The notes: generated by a model not told the origin, from the sequence alone. A stretch of 64,000 nt of DNA from Alteripontixanthobacter sp. (GCA_039968605.1 JBDVPM010000008.1:1912968-1976967); one strand, 5' to 3'. Shown: positions 52,303 to 62,006, numbered from the stretch's first letter. Program-made: numbers and translations.

Positions 52303-53282
52303 AGCCATTCAATTATACCCGTGCCGAGGGGCTGGAACAGGCAGCCAAGGATGCGTCGCAAGACGGCGCATTGGCGATTGCAGGCGGCACCAATCTGCTC
52401 GATCTGATGAAGCTACAGGTCGAAACTCCCAGCCAGCTTATCGATGTCAATCCGTTGCCATTAGGGCAGATAGAAGATGATCGCGATGGCCTGCGGATCG
52501 GCGCGCTGGCCAGCAACACCGCCACCGCCTCCCATGCCAGAGTTCGGGCGGACTATCCCGTGCTGGCCAAGGCGATACTGGCCGGGGCTACGCAGCAATT
52601 GCGCAACAAGGCGACGACAGCGGGCAATTTGTGCCAGCGCACACGCTGCTATTACTTCACGAATATCGACCAGCCCTGCAACAAGCGCGATCCCGGCTCC
52701 GGCTGCGGCGCGATCGACGGGATTGCGAAGCTGCATGCGGTGCTTGGCACCAGCAGCCAATGTATCGCAACCTATCCAGGCGATATGGCGGTGGCGATGG
52801 CCGCTCTGGATGCGCAGGTTGAAATCGTTGGCGATGATGGCGGCAAGCGAACCGTCCCGGTGCGCAGTTTCCACCGCCTGCCGGGAGAAACCCCGCAATA
52901 CGACAACGTACTGGAGCCTGGCGAGATCATCACCGGCGTTACTTTGCCCGCCCCGGTCGGCGGCACGCAGCTTTACCGCAAAGTGCGCGAGCGGTCGTCT
53001 TACGCGTTCGCGCTGTGCTCGGTCGCGGCGATCGTCGATATCGCCGATAACCGGATCACCCGCGCCGATCTGACATTTGGCGGACTGGCCCATAAACCCT
53101 GGCACGATCCGCGTCTGTCCGAATTACTGACCGGGCAGGCACCGTCGCTGGAGCTGTTCGACGAGGCTGCCGATCTATTGCTCGAAAATGCGCGCGGTTA
53201 TGGTGAGAATGACTTCAAGATCCCGCTCGCCCGGCGTGCTTTGACAGCCACACTTTGCGAAGCAACGGGGGTACAGCCATGA
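52299..53282 (+). CDS. paoB: FAD-binding subunit with extra [4Fe-4S] motif (PaoB-like)
   Basis: A protein of 327 residues from a GTG at 52299, with AGGAG upstream and a GTGA overlap with paoA. The FAD motif is AIAGGTNLLDLMKLQVE. It also has the four-cysteine pattern NLCQRTRCYY, then QPCNKRDPGSGCGA, which in E. coli PaoB holds a [4Fe-4S] cluster absent from ordinary xanthine dehydrogenases; this makes the PaoABC assignment rather than XdhA/CoxM. An earlier in-frame ATG at 52236 lies in paoA and is rejected. Confidence 0.92.
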   Translation: MKPFNYTRAEGLEQAAKDASQDGALAIAGGTNLLDLMKLQVETPSQLIDVNPLPLGQIEDDRDGLRIGALASNTATASHARVRADYPVLAKAILAGATQQLRNKATTAGNLCQRTRCYYFTNIDQPCNKRDPGSGCGAIDGIAKLHAVLGTSSQCIATYPGDMAVAMAALDAQVEIVGDDGGKRTVPVRSFHRLPGETPQYDNVLEPGEIITGVTLPAPVGGTQLYRKVRERSSYAFALCSVAAIVDIADNRITRADLTFGGLAHKPWHDPRLSELLTGQAPSLELFDEAADLLLENARGYGENDFKIPLARRALTATLCEATGVQP

Positions 53283-55474
53283 GCGCCCATCTGACACAGG
53301 ACGAACCCGATAACCGCAACGTGCTCGACAGCACCGCGCAGGGTATAATCGGCGAGCCGCTCAATCGCCCGGACGGACTGCTCAAAGTCACCGGTACTGC
53401 GACCTATGCAGCGGAATACGAGCTGGATGATTGCCTCGAGGGGGTTCTGGTAACCGCACCCTTCGCCAGCGGAAGGGTCACTTCGATCGACGAGGCTTCG
53501 GTCACCGGAATGCCCGGCGTGGTCGCAGTGATCGTCGATGAACGCATGACCCCGCGTGCAATCCAGGGCACTGCCGGCGAAGCACCGATTACTGGTGTCT
53601 GCAATGTCGATTACTGGGGCCAGCCCATTGCCCTCGTCGTTGCCGAAACCTTCGAACAGGCGCGCGATGCGGCCAAGCATCTCGAGTTTGAATTCGAAAC
53701 GCAGGATGCCGTATTCGACCCCGCAGCTGTCGAAGCGGAACCGGACGAAGATCCCACTCGGCAAGGCGATCTGGCAAAGGCGATGGCCGATGCGGCGCAT
53801 TCGGTCGATCTCCATTATACCACCGAAGGCCATGCCAGCGCAGCGATGGAGCCGCATGCGGCGGTGGCCGAATGGGATGGCGACACGCTGACCGTGCGAG
53901 CTGCACTGCAAATGCTGAATTACAATATCAGCGAACTTGCCGATGCGATGGATCTCGATGAAAGCAAGGTCCGCCTGATCGCGCGCTATGTCGGCGGCGG
54001 GTTCGGTTCGAAACTGGGGGTCAGCCAGGATATCGTGGCAGCCTCGGTTGGCGCGATGCAGCTGGGCCGCCCGGTGCGGGTCGTGATGAGCCGCCAGCAA
54101 GTGTTCCAGAACGTCATGCGCCGCTCCGAAACCTCGCAGCGCATTCGCCTGGCGGTCGATGCCGATGGCAAGCTGACCGGCTTCGGTCACGAGGCGCGCG
54201 TGTCCAACCTTCCCGAGGAAGATTTCGCCGAACCGGTGCTTCAATCGAGCGACTTCCTTTATGCCGGCGAGAACCGCGTGTTGGCGGCGCAGACCGCGCG
54301 GGTGAACCTGATGACGGCCGGCTCGGTAAGGGCCCCCGGAGAAGCCGTCGGGATGCCGATACTCGAGGCCGCGATGGACGAGCTGGCGGAAAAGGCAGGG
54401 ATCGATCCGGTCGAGTTACGGCTGAAGAATATTCCGGAGAAACACCCCGTCAACGGCAAGCCATATGGTTCGCACAAGCTCGCCGAATGCCTTCGCCAGG
54501 GTGCCGAGGCGTTTGGTTGGGACAGCGGGAGCCGCAGTCCCCGCCACACCTGCGAAGGGGAATGGTGGATCGGCACCGGCATGGCCAGCGCCGCGCGGGT
54601 TCATAATGTGAGCGAGGCCAAGGCGCGCGTAACATTGCGCCCCGATGGCACGGCTCTGGTCGAAACCGATATGACCGATATCGGTACGGGGACCTACACG
54701 ATCCTCGGCCAGATCGCGGGCGAAATGCTCGGCCTGCCGCATGGCGACGTGCTGACCGAACTTGGTGACACACAGCATCCACGCGGGCCGGGCTCCGGGG
54801 GAAGCTGGGGAGCCGCCTCGTCGGGCTCGGCCGTATTCACCGCTTGTGAGGCGCTGCGCGAGGAAATCGCACGGCGCGCCGGTCAGCCAGCCGATAGCCT
54901 GACTTTTCAGGACGGCGAGGTCCGCTGGGATGGCGGCTCTTCCAGCCTTGCCGACCTAGTCGGAAGCGATCCGATTGCCAAGGAAGGGCACTACGAACCG
55001 GGCGATGTGGTCGATGATTATGTCGCCTCCAGCTTCGGCGCATTTTTTGCCGAGGTCGCGGTCAATCGCTGGACGGGCGAAACCCGCGTTCGCCGCATGA
55101 CGGGCGCTTTCGGCTTCGGCCGCGTGCTCAATGCCAAGACCGCGCGTTCGCAGTGCCTTGGCGGCATGGTCTGGTGTATCGGCAGCGCACTGACCGAAAG
55201 CCTGTTGTTCGATCCGACGGACGGCCATTTGGTGAATTGCGACCTGGCCGAATATCACGTTCCGGTGAACCGCGACGTTCCCGATCTGGAAGTGCTGATG
55301 CTGGAAGAGCGCGATCCGGTCGCCAGCCCGATCCAGGCGAAAGGCGTGGGTGAGCTTGGCGTATGCGGCGGTGCGGGCGCGATTGCCAACGCAATCTACA
55401 ATGCCTGCGGGGCGCGTCTTTATGCGCTGCCGATGACCCCGGACCGAGTGCTGGCAGCGATGCCCGATGGCTAG
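53279..55474 (+). CDS. paoC: Molybdopterin-binding catalytic subunit (PaoC-like)
   Basis: A protein of 731 residues, the large subunit of the molybdenum hydroxylase. The first molybdopterin-binding domain has YVGGGFGSKLG, and MTDIGTGTYTILGQIAGEML follows later. The catalytic Glu is expected in GVGELGVCGGAGAI near the C-terminus. It oxidises aldehydes, probably aromatic ones as in E. coli, or a related heterocycle. The ATG at 53279 overlaps the paoB stop. Its own stop region overlaps the XdhC ATG by eight bases. Confidence 0.92.
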   Translation: MSAHLTQDEPDNRNVLDSTAQGIIGEPLNRPDGLLKVTGTATYAAEYELDDCLEGVLVTAPFASGRVTSIDEASVTGMPGVVAVIVDERMTPRAIQGTAGEAPITGVCNVDYWGQPIALVVAETFEQARDAAKHLEFEFETQDAVFDPAAVEAEPDEDPTRQGDLAKAMADAAHSVDLHYTTEGHASAAMEPHAAVAEWDGDTLTVRAALQMLNYNISELADAMDLDESKVRLIARYVGGGFGSKLGVSQDIVAASVGAMQLGRPVRVVMSRQQVFQNVMRRSETSQRIRLAVDADGKLTGFGHEARVSNLPEEDFAEPVLQSSDFLYAGENRVLAAQTARVNLMTAGSVRAPGEAVGMPILEAAMDELAEKAGIDPVELRLKNIPEKHPVNGKPYGSHKLAECLRQGAEAFGWDSGSRSPRHTCEGEWWIGTGMASAARVHNVSEAKARVTLRPDGTALVETDMTDIGTGTYTILGQIAGEMLGLPHGDVLTELGDTQHPRGPGSGGSWGAASSGSAVFTACEALREEIARRAGQPADSLTFQDGEVRWDGGSSSLADLVGSDPIAKEGHYEPGDVVDDYVASSFGAFFAEVAVNRWTGETRVRRMTGAFGFGRVLNAKTARSQCLGGMVWCIGSALTESLLFDPTDGHLVNCDLAEYHVPVNRDVPDLEVLMLEERDPVASPIQAKGVGELGVCGGAGAIANAIYNACGARLYALPMTPDRVLAAMPDG

Positions 55475-56309
55475 CGGTCTGGATATCCTCACCAAGGCAC
55501 CGATTGCTCATGACGCCGAACACGCCGCGCTCATCGCTGCGTGCGAGCCAGGGGTGGCTTTGTGCACCATCGTCGGCATCGAAGGCAGCTTCTCGCGCAG
55601 GTTAGGTGCCCAGTTGGCCGTCCATCCCGATGGTTCGACCTCCGGCAGCCTTGCCGACGGCTGTCTGGAACGACAGCTGGCCGCCGATGTGAAGACCGCA
55701 ACCGGGCCGGTCGTCAAACGCTATGGTCGCGGCTCGCCGGTGATCGATTTCCGCCTGCCCTGCGGCGGCGGGCTGGATATTCTCATCGATCCACAGCCGG
55801 ACAGGCTGGCCTGCAGGAGTGCCGCGAAGGCGCTGGGTGAGCGCCGCTCGGCCACGCTCGATCTACCCGAAACCGATCTGCTCCGCGCACGCCAGTTCAT
55901 TCCCGCACTTCGCATCGCCGCCTTTGGCGAAGGGCCGGAGATCGAGGCTCTGGCGACTATCGCGCGGGCGGCGAATATCGAGATCGACACGAACGGGTCG
56001 GTTGCCGACTTACATGCGCTCGATCGTTACAGCGCTATCGTCCTGCTGTTTCACGACCATGAAAGGGAGCGAGATATTCTGGGACAGGCGCTGGCTAGCC
56101 AGGCGTTTTATATCGGCGCACAAGGCGGGGAGAACGCCCGCAATGCGCGCGCGATGCAGCTGCTGCGCGATGGGGTGGCCGAAGAACAAATCGCCCGAAT
56201 TCGCGGCCCGATAGGCAGCATCGCGGCCTGCCGGACTCCGCAGACGCTTGCTTTGTCGGTGCTGTGCGAAATCGCGGGCGCTTATGAAAAGCTCCAGCCC
56301 CATCGCTGA
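55467..56309 (+). CDS. XdhC/PaoD family molybdenum cofactor insertion protein
   Basis: A protein of 280 residues with an N-terminal XdhC/CoxI domain (GSFSRRLGAQLAVHPDG) and the Cys-containing LPCGGGLDILIDP. A C-terminal Rossmann-like XdhC_C domain follows (FYIGAQGGENARNARAMQLL). Such proteins bind molybdenum cofactor, promote its sulfuration or cytosine-dinucleotide form, and insert it into the large subunit. It overlaps paoC by eight bases and the next gene by 26, so it is part of the same operon. Confidence 0.9.
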   Translation: MASGLDILTKAPIAHDAEHAALIAACEPGVALCTIVGIEGSFSRRLGAQLAVHPDGSTSGSLADGCLERQLAADVKTATGPVVKRYGRGSPVIDFRLPCGGGLDILIDPQPDRLACRSAAKALGERRSATLDLPETDLLRARQFIPALRIAAFGEGPEIEALATIARAANIEIDTNGSVADLHALDRYSAIVLLFHDHERERDILGQALASQAFYIGAQGGENARNARAMQLLRDGVAEEQIARIRGPIGSIAACRTPQTLALSVLCEIAGAYEKLQPHR

Positions 56310-56919
56310 ACCCATAATCGCTGTCGCGCTGCTGGCCGCAGGACGCGGCACGCGGTTCGGGGGCGGCAAGCTGGACGCCGATCTGGCCGGCAAACCGGTG
56401 GGTTCATGGGCGATTGAGCAGGCAGACGCCCTGCCATGGTCCCGCCGGTTCATCGTAACCTGCAGCGACATTCCCGCTTTCGCAGCCGCGCATTCGGGCT
56501 GGGAAGTACTGATCAATCCAGATGCCGCCATCGGAATGGGCAGCTCGATCGCAGTCGCCGCCAAAGCCGCCGCAGGGGCCGACCGGCTACTCATCCTGCT
56601 GGCCGACATGCCGCTAATCCCCGCAAGCCATTTGGAGGAAATCGCGCAAGGAGACGGCATCGCATTCACCGAGCATCCCGCCGGCCGCAAAGGTGCCCCC
56701 GCCGCCTTCCCGAACAGGTGCTTTACACGGTTGGCGGAACTGACCGGTGACCGAGGCGCGGCGAATATCGACTGGGATGAGCCCATCGCCGCCATTCCTC
56801 CGCCCAACCCCGATTGCCTGCGCGACATCGATACGAGACAGACACTGGCCGCCATCCGCCGCGAAATCGCACTTCGCCAAAGCGGCCATGCCGCCGCGCC
56901 AGAAGGCCCATCGGCTTAA
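56284..56919 (+). CDS. MobA/MocA-like molybdopterin nucleotidyltransferase
   Basis: A protein of 211 residues with the nucleotidyltransferase opening LLAAGRGTRFGGGKL and the motif ILLADMPLI. Next to a paoABC-XdhC set it is expected to act as MocA, adding CMP to molybdopterin to make MCD. MobA proper would be a GMP-adding relative. The ATG at 56284 lies inside the XdhC gene, 26 bases before its stop. It is last gene of the operon. Confidence 0.88.
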   Translation: MKSSSPIAEPIIAVALLAAGRGTRFGGGKLDADLAGKPVGSWAIEQADALPWSRRFIVTCSDIPAFAAAHSGWEVLINPDAAIGMGSSIAVAAKAAAGADRLLILLADMPLIPASHLEEIAQGDGIAFTEHPAGRKGAPAAFPNRCFTRLAELTGDRGAANIDWDEPIAAIPPPNPDCLRDIDTRQTLAAIRREIALRQSGHAAAPEGPSA

Positions 56920-57447
56920 CAGAGCTGACGAATGCATTTGGAGTGACAATTCACTGCAAAGGCAGTTCTATTTCCCGCATTGTTCCCCGTCAGCGTCTTT
57001 GGCACAGCTTAAGGGTCCAAAGCACCTGCCGAGCGTGTGGTGAAGGACATCTGCAGGAAGACACGGCGTCAGTTCTCTGCGGAAGAGAAGATACGTATCG
57101 TGCTGGAGGGTTTGAGGGGCGACGCCGGTATCGCGGAGCTTTGCCGCAAGGAAGGCATTGCCCAAAGCCTTTATCAAACATGGTCGAAGGAGTTTGTGGA
57201 AGACCTACTTGCCGAGCGAGGCATCGACCTCTGCCATGAGACGATGCGCTGTTGGTGGAACCGGTTCGGACCGCTGTTTGCGTTCGATATTCGCGAGCAA
57301 CGGGCTTCCTGGATGAGAGGATCGTCATGGGCGCTGGCCTCTCGATGAGATGTTCGTGAAGACTCAGCGAGTCGCTGCCACAACTCCGCCAATCGGAGAC
57401 AGGTAGCGATTAAACTGACAGCATCGCCACCATCTTCCTCTACCATC
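56920..57447. other. Intergenic region with decayed IS sequence
   Basis: A 528-base stretch between the MocA-like gene and the TonB-dependent receptor. Bases 57037-57366 hold the chimeric transposase remnant listed separately. In the flanks (56920-57036 and 57367-57447) I see no gene, no clear inverted repeat pair and no terminator. The flanking parts may be degraded IS ends. Confidence 0.6.
57037..57366 (+). pseudogene. Chimeric transposase remnant: IS3 OrfA head joined to IS6-type fragment
   Basis: The frame from GTG 57037 begins as an IS3/IS911-type OrfA helix-turn-helix (RRQFSAEEKIRIVLEGLRGD, then IAELCRKEGIAQSLYQTWSKEF) up to about 57195. It runs directly into EDLLAERGIDLCHETMRCWW and the following FGPLFAFDIR, the start of an IS6/IS26-type transposase. 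Near 57326 the IS6-like sequence continues in the next frame as HGRWPLDEMFVKT, containing the first catalytic Asp, and then ends. Both parts are truncated, so this is a scar of at least two insertions. No activity is expected. Confidence 0.75.
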
Positions 57448-59499
57448 CTAGAACCCGTACCGGACGCCCGCCCAGAACGTGCGCGGAGTGCCGAGGTCGA
57501 GGGTTCCGCCGGCATTGCGGGTCACGATGGTTTCGCCAGTAAGATTTTCGGCGCGAGCGACAAGCGACAACCTGCCGAATAGCGGCAGCTGCGCATAAGC
57601 GCCCAGCGTCGTGGCGGGCGACAGGCGAACGGTTTCCTGGTCGCTTTCGAATTGCGCGCCGACATGGCGCAGGCTGGCCGACAGGATCGTCCCCTCGCGC
57701 GGCTCCAGCGCCAGCGTGGCCGCGCCGGCCCAGCGCGGCGATTGCGGCGGACGGTTGCCATCCAGTGCCAGCGATGCGCCCTCTCCATCGCTCCGGCCGT
57801 CCACCTCGGCATCAGTGTAGGCCAGCGTGGCGTCGAAGCTGACAATTCCGCGCGCAATGCTGGTGCCCAGTTCCAGCCCGCGCGCATGGATCGCGGGCAG
57901 GTTCTGGCGCTGGCGCAAGGTCGGGGTCAGCGTGACATTGGCGATGGCGTTTTCCAGCCGGTTGTCGAAAGCGGTCAGCGAGAAGGTTACGCCGCGTACG
58001 GGGGTGAGGTCGACACCCGCTTCGAAGCCTTCCAGCCGCTCGTTTTCCAGCTCGGCATTGGCCTGTGTCACCACCGGGAATATCACGAAAGGCCGGTAAA
58101 GTTCGTTCAGTGTGGGCAGGCGAATACCGGAATAGGCTGCGGCGCGCAGGCGCAGCGTATCGCCGGCCTGGTATGCCGCGCCCGCGCGGTAGGTAAAAGT
58201 CCAGTCGCTGCGGTCCGCCCTGGCCGTTTCGCTCACCACATTGCCATCGGCATCGCGCGCGATGAAGAAGCCGGCTTCGATGCGCGTGTGATCCGCCCGC
58301 AATCCGCCGGTCAGGATGAGCCGGCCCAGCCGCCAATCGTCCTCGACAAACAGGCCGAGGTCCGAATTGGTGCCGCCGGCACGCCGGCGCTCGCGCAGAT
58401 TGCCCGAAAAGGCGCTGAACGCCTCTTCCTGCAACTCACCCTCGGCGCGGCGATAATCGGCACCGATGCGCAGTGTATGCGCCTCGCCCACCGGCGGACG
58501 TACTTCCAGCTTGCCGCCAATGCCGGTGCTGGGCGTGTTGCGCTGATCCAGCACGCGCACGAAACGGGTCGAACTGATCACGATGTTGGAGAAATTGCGC
58601 GCCTTCACATAAGCGAGTGCATCGAACTGCCATTCACCGCGCCCGACCACGCGGATGCTGGCATCCTGCCCCTGGCTGGAACTGTCGGCCCCGGTAAAGC
58701 GCAAGGTCCGGTTGTCATCGAAAATACGCCCGCTTGCCTGGAGTTCGATTTGCGGGCCAAGCGGGGCCACTGCGCGCAAGGATGCCGACCAGCTATCGAA
58801 TGCAGCGCGCGCCGATGCGGGCACGCGCTGGTCGCGCGGTGTGGTGAAGAAGCCTTGTCCCCGGTCCCACCGGCCCGAAGCCACGGCAAATCCGCCGCCA
58901 AGGGTCTGGGCGATGCTGCCCGACAGTTCCGTCTCGCCGCGATCGTTGATAAGCGCGCTGGCATTGACCAGGCCGAGTGTCGCAGCGTCGCCGCTGGCAA
59001 GGTCGATCGTACCGGCCAGTGCGCCGGCCCCGAATGGCCCGGAGCCGCCGCCACGGGTCACCCGAACGCTCTCCAGCCGCTCCGGCGCGATGGAGCTGAG
59101 CGGGATGTAGCCGAAGAACGGATCTTCGAGCGGTACGCCGTCGAGCAATACCAGCGCCCGGCTGGTCGCGTTGCCGCCCAATGCACGCAGCGTCACGCCC
59201 TGCGCGCTGGGGTTGGAAGAGCGGCTGTCCGACCGGCGGAATTGCTGGAACCCCGCGACCGCGCCAAGCACATCCTCGATCCGCCCTGACGGTGCGGAGA
59301 TGATTTGTTGGCGGTCCAATTCGCGGCTGGAGTACGCCGCTACGGCAGGCGTATCCTCCAGCGGCTCGCCAGTGACGACAATCGGCGTGGCGGGTGCGCC
59401 GCCATCGTCGGCGCCGTCTGCCTCCTGCGCCGCAAGGGGACTGGCAACGATAGCGGCGAGGATGGGGGAGCCCAGGAGGGCGATGCGCTTGGTTATCAT
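57448..59499 (-). CDS. TonB-dependent outer membrane receptor
   Basis: A protein of 683 residues. It has a signal peptide (MITKRIALLGSPILAAIVAS and a cut after LAAQ) and a short TonB-box-like stretch ATPIVVTGE. A plug domain follows (GRIEDVLGAVAGFQQFRR, then GVTLRALGGNATSRALVLLDG), then a 22-strand barrel with the usual C-terminal Phe (FWAGVRYGF). The substrate is unknown; its plug and size fit siderophore/vitamin-type receptors as well as other nutrient receptors. It is divergent from the monooxygenase gene across 127 bases. Confidence 0.92.
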   Translation of the reverse strand: MITKRIALLGSPILAAIVASPLAAQEADGADDGGAPATPIVVTGEPLEDTPAVAAYSSRELDRQQIISAPSGRIEDVLGAVAGFQQFRRSDSRSSNPSAQGVTLRALGGNATSRALVLLDGVPLEDPFFGYIPLSSIAPERLESVRVTRGGGSGPFGAGALAGTIDLASGDAATLGLVNASALINDRGETELSGSIAQTLGGGFAVASGRWDRGQGFFTTPRDQRVPASARAAFDSWSASLRAVAPLGPQIELQASGRIFDDNRTLRFTGADSSSQGQDASIRVVGRGEWQFDALAYVKARNFSNIVISSTRFVRVLDQRNTPSTGIGGKLEVRPPVGEAHTLRIGADYRRAEGELQEEAFSAFSGNLRERRRAGGTNSDLGLFVEDDWRLGRLILTGGLRADHTRIEAGFFIARDADGNVVSETARADRSDWTFTYRAGAAYQAGDTLRLRAAAYSGIRLPTLNELYRPFVIFPVVTQANAELENERLEGFEAGVDLTPVRGVTFSLTAFDNRLENAIANVTLTPTLRQRQNLPAIHARGLELGTSIARGIVSFDATLAYTDAEVDGRSDGEGASLALDGNRPPQSPRWAGAATLALEPREGTILSASLRHVGAQFESDQETVRLSPATTLGAYAQLPLFGRLSLVARAENLTGETIVTRNAGGTLDLGTPRTFWAGVRYGF

Positions 59500-59626
59500 G
59501 GCGCGGGCCTATCGGGGCAAACCGCCCCTGTAATCAAGCGCTCATCTTTCTGCCCGTTACCCGCGGGCCGGAATGGGTGGCAAAACGCCACGCATTGATT
59601 TACATCCTTGGCAGCAGGAGAATCCG

Positions 59627-61132
59627 ATGCTCGCAACACCGTCCGACTTTGACGTCCTGATCGTAGGCGCAGGGATTTCCGGAATCGGCATGGCCGCTCA
59701 CATGGAAATGATGTGCCCGGACCGGACATACGCTATCGCCGAACGGCGCGATAATCTGGGCGGCACCTGGGACTTATTCAAATATCCCGGCATTCGCAGC
59801 GATAGCGACATGCATACTCTGGGCTTCGTGTTCGAGCCGTGGAAGCATGAAAAGACCATCGCCGATGCCCCGGCGATCATGGATTACCTCAACACCATCG
59901 TGGACGAACGCGGCATCCGCCAGCACATCCGCTATGGCCACAAGGTGCTGAGCGCGGATTGGCGCGAAGACGAGGCGCGCTGGCACGTCACCATGGAACT
60001 GGCCGACGGGTCCGCCACGGTGATGACGGCGAATTTCGTCTATCTCGGCTCCGGCTATTACGATTACGACGAGGCCTATGATGCAGGCTTCGATACCGGC
60101 GATTTTGCGGGACAAGTGATCCACCCGCAATTCTGGCCCGATGATCTCGACTACGCCGGCAAACGCGTGCTGGTGATCGGTTCGGGGGCCACGGCGGTGA
60201 CCATCGTACCCTCGATGGCCAAGGGTGCGGAAGGCGCGGCGCATGTCACCATGTTGCAGCGTACCCCCACCTGGATGTTCGCCCGGCCCGCCAAGGATGC
60301 GATTGCGAACTTCCTGCGCAAGATCCTGCCCGAAGAAACCGCTTACAAAATAACGCGCTGGAAGAATATCCGGATGCAGGATTTTGCCTTCAAGATGGCG
60401 CGCAACCGGCCCGAGAAGGTCAAGACAGCGCTCAAGAAGGCCATTCGCAAGGCGCTGGGCGACAATTACGACGACGCCACGTTCACCCCGCCCTATAATC
60501 CGTGGGACCAGCGGCTGTGCCTGGTGCCCGATGACGATCTGTTCGACGCGATGAATGCGGGCAAGGCCTCGATCGCCACCGGTCATATCGAACGATTTAC
60601 GCGGGACGGGGTGAAGCTGACATCGGGCGAGGAGATCAAGGCCGATATCGTGATCACCGCCACCGGGCTCAAGCTGGCCATAGCCGGCAAGATCGCGGTG
60701 TCGCAGGATGGCGAGCCGGTCGATTTCAGCGAGCGGTTCTATTACAAGGGCTGCATGTTCTCGAACCTGCCCAATCTGGCGGTGGTGTTCGGCTATCTCA
60801 ATGCCAGCTGGACGCTGCGGGCGGATATCAATTCCGATTATGTCTGCCGCGTGCTGAACCACATGCGCGCCACCGGAAGCGATATTGCGGTCCCCGTTCT
60901 GGCAGAGAACCACGGGCTGGAAGAGGACGATATTTTCGACTTCTCGAGCGGCTATATCCAGCGATCCAAGCACATCATGCCCAAAAACGCGGTGGAGTAT
61001 CCCTGGCGCCTCAACCAGGAATATGTGCTGGACCGCAAGATCATGGCCTCCGGCGCTATCGACGACGGCATATTGGCGTTTCGCAAGGCCGAAACGGAGG
61101 CGACATCGGACCAGCTGGAGGCCGCCGAATAG
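59627..61132 (+). CDS. Baeyer-Villiger-type flavin monooxygenase
   Basis: A protein of 501 residues with the N-terminal FAD motif GAGISGIGMAA, a second Rossmann motif GSGATAVT for NADPH, and the sequence FAGQVIHPQFWP near residue 162. The last fits the BVMO fingerprint FxGxxxHxxxW(P/D), though it lies early. It inserts oxygen into a ketone or oxidises a soft nucleophile. The ATG at 59627 is preceded by AGGAG at 59616-59620; the frame to 59573 lacks a binding site. No cofactor partner is needed for this class. Confidence 0.88.
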   Translation: MLATPSDFDVLIVGAGISGIGMAAHMEMMCPDRTYAIAERRDNLGGTWDLFKYPGIRSDSDMHTLGFVFEPWKHEKTIADAPAIMDYLNTIVDERGIRQHIRYGHKVLSADWREDEARWHVTMELADGSATVMTANFVYLGSGYYDYDEAYDAGFDTGDFAGQVIHPQFWPDDLDYAGKRVLVIGSGATAVTIVPSMAKGAEGAAHVTMLQRTPTWMFARPAKDAIANFLRKILPEETAYKITRWKNIRMQDFAFKMARNRPEKVKTALKKAIRKALGDNYDDATFTPPYNPWDQRLCLVPDDDLFDAMNAGKASIATGHIERFTRDGVKLTSGEEIKADIVITATGLKLAIAGKIAVSQDGEPVDFSERFYYKGCMFSNLPNLAVVFGYLNASWTLRADINSDYVCRVLNHMRATGSDIAVPVLAENHGLEEDDIFDFSSGYIQRSKHIMPKNAVEYPWRLNQEYVLDRKIMASGAIDDGILAFRKAETEATSDQLEAAE

Positions 61133-61197
61133 TGGCCGCGAACGGGCGACGCGCATAAGGCTGGTCAGCCGACCGGCCAGCGCCTATCCGGCTTGCC

Positions 61198-61953
61198 ATG
61201 ACCACACGTATCTACACCGCCGGGCTCGTCGTGATCGGCGACGAGATCCTGTCGGGCCGAACCCATGACAAGAATATCGCACAAGTCGCCAGCTGGCTGC
61301 AGGTGCAAGGCATCCGGCTGGACGAGGTGCGCGTGGTTCCCGATGAGGAAGAGCGCATCGTGGAGGCGGTCAACGCCCTGCGCGAACGCAGCGATTACCT
61401 GTTCACGACCGGCGGAATCGGGCCGACGCATGACGATATTACCGTCGATGCGGTGGCCGCGGCGCTGGGGGTGGACGTTGTCATCCATCCCGAAGCGCGC
61501 GCCATTCTGGAGAAATACTACGCCGACAAAGGCGGGGTGAACGAAGGCCGCCTGCGCATGGCGCGCGTGCCCGAAGGGGCGCAGCTGATCCCCAATCGCA
61601 TGTCCGGCGCGCCCGGCATCAAGATCGGCAATATCCACCTTATGGCGGGCGTCCCGCACATCACGGCAGGAATGCTGGATGCGCTTACCGGCACGCTGGA
61701 AGGCGGCGCGCTGTTGCTCAGCGAAACCATTGGCGGGTTCATCCCCGAAAGCGAAGTCGCGCTGCTGCTGCGCGAAGTCGAGCAGGCCCATGAACACTGT
61801 CAGATCGGCAGCTATCCATTCTTCCGCGAGGGCAAGGTGGGGTCGAATTTTGTTGTCCGGTCAACCGACCGCGATGCGCTTGCAGCATGTATGGGCGCGC
61901 TGACCGAAGGACTGATCGCGGCCGGGTGGGATGTTACGCCGGGCGGAATTTAG
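61198..61953 (+). CDS. CinA N-terminal (MoCF-like) domain protein
   Basis: A protein of 251 residues with the molybdopterin-binding-like fold of CinA: AGLVVIGDEILSGRTHDKN at the start and TTGGIGPTHDDITVDAVA in the middle. The C-terminal nicotinamide-nucleotide amidase domain of full-length CinA (about 410 residues) is absent. It is commonly annotated competence/damage-inducible protein A; the activity of the short form is uncertain. It lies 65 bases after the monooxygenase gene. Confidence 0.9.
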   Translation: MTTRIYTAGLVVIGDEILSGRTHDKNIAQVASWLQVQGIRLDEVRVVPDEEERIVEAVNALRERSDYLFTTGGIGPTHDDITVDAVAAALGVDVVIHPEARAILEKYYADKGGVNEGRLRMARVPEGAQLIPNRMSGAPGIKIGNIHLMAGVPHITAGMLDALTGTLEGGALLLSETIGGFIPESEVALLLREVEQAHEHCQIGSYPFFREGKVGSNFVVRSTDRDALAACMGALTEGLIAAGWDVTPGGI

Positions 61954-62006
61954 CGGTACTTCAGCCGCGAACCGGGTTTTAACCCGCGGACACTAAACTA
62001 CCGCGC

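Noticed and set aside
61965-61989. Terminator between the CinA-like and deacetylase genes
   Set aside because: The inverted repeat has nested short stems with almost no loop and no T-run, so a terminator is not supported.
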